NCBI RefSeq assembly: GCF_005233835.1
Contig: NZ_SZQA01000002.1
Location: 1 to 64,000 of the forward strand
Length of the DNA: 64,000 nt
Direction: 5' to 3'
Source: Herbidospora galbida
Lineage (GTDB): Bacteria; Actinomycetota; Actinomycetes; Streptosporangiales; Streptosporangiaceae
In this document: piece by piece, positions 58,834-64,000 of the stretch
How positions within the stretch are numbered: the stretch's first letter is position 1
How the letters are laid out: every line of letters starts with the position of its first letter
Position numbers and translations under genes: made by a program
Notes under the pieces: model-generated
Told to the model about the DNA's origin: nothing
Databases searched by the model: none
What the model saw: only the letters and a program-made list of their open reading frames with translations

Positions 58834-61598
58834 AGCCGGTCGACGGTGAAGCGGTGGATGTCCTCGATCGGCTCACCGGGCGGCGCGCCCGTCGTGCGGG
58901 CCCGGAGTTCGCGGAGGCGGTCGGCGTCGGCGCCGTACAGGGGGGTGGCGCCCTTCTGGGCGGCGACGGCGTCGAGGACGGCCAGCGCCGACGTGAGGTC
59001 GCCGCACTGGGCGAGGAGGAACGCCGCGCCCCGGATCGTGGCCCACTGCTGGAGGCGGTTGCCGTGGCGTTCCCAGTGGGTGATGACCTCGACGTAGAGG
59101 TCGGCGGCCTCGGCCGGGTCGCCGTGGCGGGCGGTCACCGACGCCAGGGAGGTCAGCGCGACGCCCTCGCAGTAGCGGTCGCCCGTGGCGACGGCCTGTG
59201 ACCTGGCCTCGGCGAGCAGGTGCCCGGCCCGGCCGGGGTCGGTGTCGAGGAGGGACTCGCCCAGGACGTACAGGGCCCAGCCCCTGACCACCGGAGACCG
59301 GGACAGGTCGAGCATCGCGGTGGCGTCGGCGACCGCCTTCTCGGGCCGGCCGCCGTAGGCGGAGACCAGCACCAGCGTGGCGCGGACGTAGCCGGCCCGC
59401 AGGTCGTCGTCGGCCGCCTCGGCCCAGCGCAGCACGTCGGTGCCGAGCCGCCGTGCCTCGTCGAGGTCGCCGCTCAGCAGGGCCAGTTCGGCCTGCACGA
59501 AGACGGCGAACCGGCGGAACGGGTCGTCGGGGCCGAGCAGGCGCAGCGACAGGCCGGCCAGCCGCCGGGCCTCCTCGTAGTCGCTGCGGAACCGGGCGCA
59601 GCCCGCGGCCACGCCCAGGGCGAGGGCGGCGAGGGGTTCGTCGTCGGGGTGGCCGGTCTCCGACCAGCGGCGGGCCGCCGCCTTGGCCCAGTCTTCGAGC
59701 TCGGCCGGCATGCGCATCTCGGCCCAGTCGGCCAGTTCGCCGATCAGCCACAGGTCGAGCGTCAGGTCGTGGTCGAGCGCCCACAGGTGGGCCGCGCGGA
59801 TGTCACCGAACCGCCGGTCGACCTCGGCCACCCACGCGCCGTCGATCCGCTCGGCGCCGCGCTGCACCAGTTCCAATAGGTCCCGCGCGTGCGCCTGCCT
59901 GACGTCCGCCTCCTCGCCGCTCTCGGCGAGCCGGTCGCGCGCGAACGCGCGCAAAGTCTCCAGCATCGTGTACGCCGTCACGTCGCCCCCCGCGACCGCC
60001 ACGACCATCGACCGGTCGACCAGGTCGCCGATCCGGTCGAGCGCGGCCACCGGGTCGAGCCCGCAGACCCGGGCCGCGTCGTGGGCGGTGAACACGCCGG
60101 GGAAGACCGACAGCCGGGCGAACAGCCGCCGGTCGTCGTCGTCGAGGAGGCGGTAGGACCAGTCGATGACCGCGTCGAGCGTCCGGTGCCGGTCGGCCGC
60201 CTGACGGTAGGAGCTGCGCAGCAGGCCGCCCGACGACAGGATCTCGGCCGGGCTCATCACCCGCAGCCGCCCGGCCGCCAGCTCGATGGCCAGCGGGATC
60301 CCGTCGAGCCGGCGGCAGAGCTCCTCGGCCGCGTCGCCGGCGACGTCGACCCCGGGCGCCAGCGCCGCCGCCCGCAGCCGGAACAGCTCGACCGCCTCCG
60401 CGCCGAGCGGCGGGACGGGCACGATCTGCTCGACCGGCAGGCCGAGCGGAAGACGCGAGGTGGCGAGGATCCGTACGGCCGGGCACGACGCCGTGATCGC
60501 CTGGGCGGCCGTGGCGGCCGACTCGACGACGTGCTCGCAGTTGTCCAGCACGAGCAGGGTCTCGCGCGAGCGCAGGTAGTCGACCAGCCGGTCGAGCGGC
60601 GCCGACCCGTCGACCAGATGGACGCCGAGCGCGGTCAGCATCGCCCCGGCGACCTCGGCCCCGGCGGGCAGCGACGACAGGTCGACCAGCGGGCCGCCCT
60701 CGGAGACCTCCGTCGCGAGCCGGGTCTTGCCGACGCCGCCGGGCCCGGTCAGCGTCACGACCCGCGCCCGGCCCAGCCGAGTCCGCAGGTCGGCGAGCAG
60801 ATGGTCGCGTCCGACCAGGGAGGTGGGGGCGGGTTCGGCGGGTTCACGCGGGTGCAGCGCGGGGTCGTGCCGAAGGATGCGGGTCTCCAGGTCGCGCAGC
60901 GCCTGCTGCGGTTCCAGGCCGAGCTCCTCGTCGAGCATCGTCCGGTAGGCCCGGTATGCGCCCAGCGCTTCGACCTGCCGTCCGAGCCGGTAGAGGGCGA
61001 GCATGAGCTGGCCCCGGGACCGTTCCCGCATCGGCGACTCGGCGATCACTCTGTCGAGCGTGGCGAGCGCATCTTCGGGCCGGTTCAGCCGCAGCGCGGC
61101 CTCGGCGCGATCTTCCCAGGCCGACAGCCGCAGCTCGGTCAGCCGGGCGACCTCGGCCATCGCGAACTCCTCGTGGGCGTACTCGGCGTACGCGCCGCCG
61201 CGCCACAGCGCCAGCCCCTCGTCGAGCAGCGCGAGCGCCTCGCGCGGCCGGGTCGTGAGGAGCCCGCGCCCGCGTTCGGCCAGGTCTTCGAAGGCGGTGA
61301 CGTCGAACCAGGCGGGGTCGAAGGCGAGGGCGTAGCCGGGGTGGCGGGTGTGCAGCACGTCGTCCAGACCGGCGGCGCGCAGCTGGGTGCGCAGCCGCGA
61401 GACGACCGTCTGGAGCGCCGCGTCGGCCCGCGACGGCGGGGAGCCCTGCCAGACGATGTCGGCGAGGGTGTCGGCGGCGACCACGCCGGGGGAGCGGACC
61501 AGCAGCGCGGCCAGCAGCCGCCTGGGGTTGCCCGACCGGGTCAGCGCCTCGGCGCCGGGCACGTCCAGCGGCCCGAGGGCCCTGATGCGTAGTGTCAC
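58761..61598 (-). CDS. AfsR/SARP-type regulator: OmpR-like DNA-binding, BTAD, NB-ARC and TPR domains
   Basis: A 945-residue STAND regulator. It has an N-terminal winged helix (about 10-95), a bacterial transcriptional activation domain (about 95-245), and a P-loop NTPase with Walker A GPGGVGKT near 284-291 and Walker B LLVLDNCEH near 348. A long helical TPR sensor region fills about 600-945. In this family ATP binding and oligomerisation switch the activator on. Start is GTG 61598. No biosynthetic cluster is adjacent. The C-terminal 25 residues overlap the DUF1877 gene antisense. Confidence 0.93.
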   Translation of the reverse strand: MTLRIRALGPLDVPGAEALTRSGNPRRLLAALLVRSPGVVAADTLADIVWQGSPPSRADAALQTVVSRLRTQLRAAGLDDVLHTRHPGYALAFDPAWFDVTAFEDLAERGRGLLTTRPREALALLDEGLALWRGGAYAEYAHEEFAMAEVARLTELRLSAWEDRAEAALRLNRPEDALATLDRVIAESPMRERSRGQLMLALYRLGRQVEALGAYRAYRTMLDEELGLEPQQALRDLETRILRHDPALHPREPAEPAPTSLVGRDHLLADLRTRLGRARVVTLTGPGGVGKTRLATEVSEGGPLVDLSSLPAGAEVAGAMLTALGVHLVDGSAPLDRLVDYLRSRETLLVLDNCEHVVESAATAAQAITASCPAVRILATSRLPLGLPVEQIVPVPPLGAEAVELFRLRAAALAPGVDVAGDAAEELCRRLDGIPLAIELAAGRLRVMSPAEILSSGGLLRSSYRQAADRHRTLDAVIDWSYRLLDDDDRRLFARLSVFPGVFTAHDAARVCGLDPVAALDRIGDLVDRSMVVAVAGGDVTAYTMLETLRAFARDRLAESGEEADVRQAHARDLLELVQRGAERIDGAWVAEVDRRFGDIRAAHLWALDHDLTLDLWLIGELADWAEMRMPAELEDWAKAAARRWSETGHPDDEPLAALALGVAAGCARFRSDYEEARRLAGLSLRLLGPDDPFRRFAVFVQAELALLSGDLDEARRLGTDVLRWAEAADDDLRAGYVRATLVLVSAYGGRPEKAVADATAMLDLSRSPVVRGWALYVLGESLLDTDPGRAGHLLAEARSQAVATGDRYCEGVALTSLASVTARHGDPAEAADLYVEVITHWERHGNRLQQWATIRGAAFLLAQCGDLTSALAVLDAVAAQKGATPLYGADADRLRELRARTTGAPPGEPIEDIHRFTVDRLHSSVTTTASPFLAQADRKSQSPA

Positions 61599-61648
61599 GG
61601 CGACTCCCGGCGCTGGATCTTCCGGAACGAACTATAAGTCGGAGATGT

Positions 61649-62173
61649 TCACCCGCGCAGCGCCATCACCGCCGCCGCGACGGCGGCCTGCCTGACCTGC
61701 TCGTATGGCTCCCGCGCGAACTGCACCACCGTGTCGGACAGCCCGCCGACGGCGACCGTGGCCCGCACCCGCGCGCCGAGCGAGGGTTCGCCTCCCGTCA
61801 GGAGCGAGGTGAGCTCTTCGCGAAAGGCCAGCATGCGGGGGATGAGGTCGAGTTCGTGCAGCACGGCCAGGTCGGAGATGATCATCACCAGCACGTCGCG
61901 CCGCTGCCAGGCCAGGTCGAAGTAGGCCCCCAGCAGTTCCTCCTGCGCGGACTCCGACTGTGTGGCGAGGAAGGCCTCCAGCTCCTCGATCAGCGGCATG
62001 ACGATCGTGCGCAGCAGGTCGTCGCGCGAGGAGAAGTGGTAGTAGAGCGCCGGTTTGGTGATCCCGAGCCGGTCGGCGATGTGCTGGAGGCTGGTGTCGC
62101 GCACCCCCTTCTCCAGGAAGAGCTCCCGGGCGGTGGCCAGGATGCGGTCGCGGGTGTCGGTCGGCCTCGCCAT
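61649..62173 (-). CDS. TetR-family regulator
   Basis: A 174-residue regulator. The helix-turn-helix at about 10-50 contains TSLQHIADRLGITKPALYYHF. ATG 62173 (MARPTDTRDRIL) has GGTGAG at good distance and is preferred to GTG 62182. It is divergent from an FAD monooxygenase. The shared intergenic region has repeated TTAAGTAAG elements, so it likely represses both genes. Confidence 0.9.
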   Translation of the reverse strand: MARPTDTRDRILATARELFLEKGVRDTSLQHIADRLGITKPALYYHFSSRDDLLRTIVMPLIEELEAFLATQSESAQEELLGAYFDLAWQRRDVLVMIISDLAVLHELDLIPRMLAFREELTSLLTGGEPSLGARVRATVAVGGLSDTVVQFAREPYEQVRQAAVAAAVMALRG

Positions 62174-62197
62174 GGAACTCACCCTGGCTTACCATCC

Positions 62198-62230
62198 GTT
62201 AAGTAAGCAACTTACCGACTGTTAAGTAAG
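62198..62230. promoter_or_regulatory. Candidate TetR operators with GTTAAGTAAG repeats
   Basis: Direct repeats GTTAAGTAAG at 62198-62207 and 62221-62230. The first forms the inverted repeat GTAAG-caa-CTTAC (62203-62215). They lie between the divergent TetR and monooxygenase genes, which is ideal for dual control. Confidence 0.6.
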
Positions 62231-62241
62231 GAGCTTCTCGG

Positions 62242-63426
62242 ATGCGGATTCTGATCTCCGGCGCGAGCGTCGCGGGCCCGCTCGCCGCCTACTGGCTCGC
62301 CCGGTACGGCCACGCCGTCACCGTCGTCGAAAAGGCCCCCCAACTGCGCAAAGCCGGGGGACACGCGGTCGACCTGTTCCGTCCCGCACTGGAGATCGCC
62401 CGCCGCATGGGCGTGTACGACCAGATCAGGGCCCGCCGCACCCGCGTCGAACTCCTGTCGTTCCGCCGCCCCGCCGACACCCGCCCGGCCGAGATCCGCA
62501 TCGGCGCGCTGATGGCGCGATCGGCGGGCGACCACGTCGAGATCATGCGCGACGACCTCAGCGAGATCCTCTACGAAGCGAGCCGCGACCACGTCGACTA
62601 CGTCTTCGGCGACTCGATCGCGGCCGTCGACGACCGCGTGGTGAGCTTCGAGAACGGCCCTCCCCGGGAGTTCGACCTGGTGATCGGCGCCGACGGGCTG
62701 CACTCCAACGTCCGCCGCCTGACCTTCGGCCCCGAGTCCGACTACGCGACCTGGATCGGCGCCTACCTCGCCGTGCTGACCCTGACCGACCACCCCGGCC
62801 CGCCCGGCCGGGTCGACGGGATCGTCGCGGTGAACCGGATGGCGATGATCTACCACGACCACGCGAACGCGCGCGGCTTCTTCATGTTCCGCCCCCCGGC
62901 CCGGCTCGACTACCACCACCGCGACGTGCCGAAGCAGAAGACCCTGGTCAAGGAGCACTTCGGCGACCTCGGCGGCGAGGCGGCCTGGCTGCTCGACCGC
63001 CTCGACGCCACCCCCGCCTTCTACTTCGACTCGGTGACCCAATTACGCATGGACACCTGGTCGAAGGGCCGGGTCACCCTGGTCGGCGACGCCGGCTACT
63101 GCCCCGGCCCGGCCGTGGGCGGCAGCACCAGCCTGGCCATGGTCGGGGCCTACGTCCTGGCCGGCGAACTGTCGCGCTTCCCCGACCACACCCACGCCTT
63201 CGCCTCCTACGAGCGGGAGCTCGCGGGCTACGTACAGAAGAGCAGGGCCTTCGCGATCGGCGCGGCCAAGCGGCTGGTGCCCGGGAGCGAACGGGCCCTG
63301 CGCAATCTCCTGTACGGAACGCGCCTGCTCAACCGCCTCCCCGCTCCGGCGGTCCGGCTCGTGACGGCGTCGAGCGTGGGCCTGCGGTTGCACACTTCGT
63401 TCCGGCTCAAGGACTACCCCGGTTAG
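62242..63426 (+). CDS. FAD-dependent aromatic-type monooxygenase
   Basis: A 394-residue class A flavoprotein monooxygenase (UbiH/TetX-like). The dinucleotide motif is ISGASVAGPLAAYWL near residue 4-18. The second FAD motif VIGADGLHSNVR is near 150-161, and the GDAGYCPGP motif near 282-290 binds the ribityl phosphate. AAGGAG precedes the ATG. Probably induced by relief of TetR repression when its substrate is present, a common drug- or aromatic-inactivation arrangement. Confidence 0.92.
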   Translation: MRILISGASVAGPLAAYWLARYGHAVTVVEKAPQLRKAGGHAVDLFRPALEIARRMGVYDQIRARRTRVELLSFRRPADTRPAEIRIGALMARSAGDHVEIMRDDLSEILYEASRDHVDYVFGDSIAAVDDRVVSFENGPPREFDLVIGADGLHSNVRRLTFGPESDYATWIGAYLAVLTLTDHPGPPGRVDGIVAVNRMAMIYHDHANARGFFMFRPPARLDYHHRDVPKQKTLVKEHFGDLGGEAAWLLDRLDATPAFYFDSVTQLRMDTWSKGRVTLVGDAGYCPGPAVGGSTSLAMVGAYVLAGELSRFPDHTHAFASYERELAGYVQKSRAFAIGAAKRLVPGSERALRNLLYGTRLLNRLPAPAVRLVTASSVGLRLHTSFRLKDYPG

Positions 63427-63989
63427 AACCGGCGGCACTGGTCTTCCTTGTCGCCCCCGGCCTTGTTGCCGCCGCCGGTCGGCCGGGGCGAGTTCTCCTT
63501 GCACTGGAGGTTGCCCTTGAGCTTGTTGTTCTTGATCTGCGCGCCGCCCTTGTTGCCCACGACCTGGATCGACCCGCCGACCCGGTTCGAGACGACCTTC
63601 AGGTAGCGCCGGTTGGCGTCGAGCTGGATGTCGGAGTCGATCCGCGACGACGTCACCGTGGCCGCCCCGCCCTGCTTGACCTGCACACTGCCCTTGACGT
63701 GCGAGCCGGCGAGCACGCTGACGGCCTTGGCGTTCTCACCCTGGACGTTGCCCTCGACCCTGACGCCCCGGGCGACCAGCGTGGCCCCGCGCTCGACCTT
63801 GAGCGTGCCCTTGACCCGCGTGCCGACCAGCGTGCACGTGGCCCCCGAGGGCACGCGCAGGTTGTCGACGGTCACGGCCCGCATGGTCTTCCGGCACGAC
63901 CGCTCCTCGGCCACCGCCGGCGCCACCAGCCCGACACCGCCGAGCACCGCACCCAGCACGACCCCGCCCAGCAGAACCTTCGCGTTCAC
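63423..63989 (-). CDS. Secreted repeat protein, bactofilin-like beta-helix
   Basis: A 188-residue exported protein. The signal peptide covers about 1-27 (MNAKVLLGG, hydrophobic core, cleavage after PAVA). The mature part has about seven short repeats of 18-22 residues of the type G-x-hydrophobic-x-V-x-x-G, such as RVKGTLKVERGATL and HVKGSVQVKQGGAA, consistent with a right-handed beta-helix. The C-terminus is Gly/Lys rich with Cys residues. Start is GTG 63989, 11 bases from the window end. Its stop interlocks with the monooxygenase stop (TTAG). Function unknown. Confidence 0.75.
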   Translation of the reverse strand: MNAKVLLGGVVLGAVLGGVGLVAPAVAEERSCRKTMRAVTVDNLRVPSGATCTLVGTRVKGTLKVERGATLVARGVRVEGNVQGENAKAVSVLAGSHVKGSVQVKQGGAATVTSSRIDSDIQLDANRRYLKVVSNRVGGSIQVVGNKGGAQIKNNKLKGNLQCKENSPRPTGGGNKAGGDKEDQCRRF

Positions 63990-64000
63990 AGCAACCCCTC

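Noticed and set aside
58761-61598. SARP as regulator of a local antibiotic cluster
   Set aside because: No polyketide synthase, NRPS, terpene or RiPP genes are within the window. The AfsR-type protein more likely acts at a distance.

Overview
This is a GC-rich (about 70%) actinomycete chromosome segment. The organism is most likely a filamentous soil actinobacterium of the Streptosporangiales type. I infer this from the actinobacterial ClpC, the furA-katG pair, F420-type (LLM) oxidoreductases, AfsR/SARP, RsbW/RsbV/PP2C partner switching, a PASTA-free Ser/Thr kinase and an actinobacterial exosortase locus. No rRNA, tRNA, CRISPR array, insertion sequence or prophage is visible. Genes are tightly packed, and several converging pairs overlap at their stop codons.

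Layout. 1-1783: 5' part of clpC, running off the left edge. 1873-7740: esterases, a methyltransferase, a PucR-type regulator, an HTH-molbindin protein, a STAS protein and a NUDIX protein. 7763-12763: LLM oxidoreductase, TetR regulator, a large AceE/transketolase-like ThDP enzyme and a secreted zinc metallopeptidase with terminator. 12829-17150: two alpha/beta hydrolases, then furA-katG for peroxide defence with a terminator. 17173-19200: a putative toxin-antitoxin pair, two gene remnants joined head to head (HxlR regulator and SnoaL-like protein), and a GntR/FadR regulator. 19326-27799: an envelope locus built around an exosortase. It holds two polytopic membrane proteins, a septum-formation-type lipoprotein, exosortase plus GT2 glycosyltransferase, a UDP-GlcNAc 2-epimerase, a LuxR-type pseudo-response regulator, a choice-of-anchor-P secreted protein and a 51-residue protein that is essentially an LPFTG sorting signal. 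27849-31310: a TetR-controlled methyltransferase, then an RsbW-RsbV fusion with its PP2C phosphatase.

31297-47183 is a catabolic island. A minus-strand series of 15 genes encodes SDR, GlcG/HbpS, two DJ-1/PfpI proteins, a phosphotriesterase-like hydrolase, an amidohydrolase, a CE7 esterase, two zinc alcohol dehydrogenases, a DhnA-type aldolase, an FGGY kinase, a sugar-binding protein, two permeases and a Gfo/Idh/MocA dehydrogenase. A divergent C45 Ntn-hydrolase and a GntR regulator complete it. The gene content predicts uptake of an esterified or lactone-bearing polyol or sugar, deacylation, oxidation to a ketose, phosphorylation and aldol cleavage; the substrate is unknown. The transporter has no ATPase gene here.

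47170-63989: Ser/Thr kinase, an HTH-Clp_N regulator-like protein with a striking double palindrome, an NmrA-like oxidoreductase, a frameshifted remnant, TetR-SRPBCC, a YcaQ-like winged-helix protein, an XRE/MmyB-type regulator with an SDR, a styrene/indole-type two-component monooxygenase with AraC regulator, a TPR protein, DUF1877, an AfsR-type regulator, TetR with a divergent FAD monooxygenase, and a secreted repeat protein at the right edge.

The most promising new biology is the exosortase locus with its LPFTG micro-protein (23675-23830), the catabolic island, and the Clp_N/HTH protein with GTCAAC-N5-GTTGAC operators.
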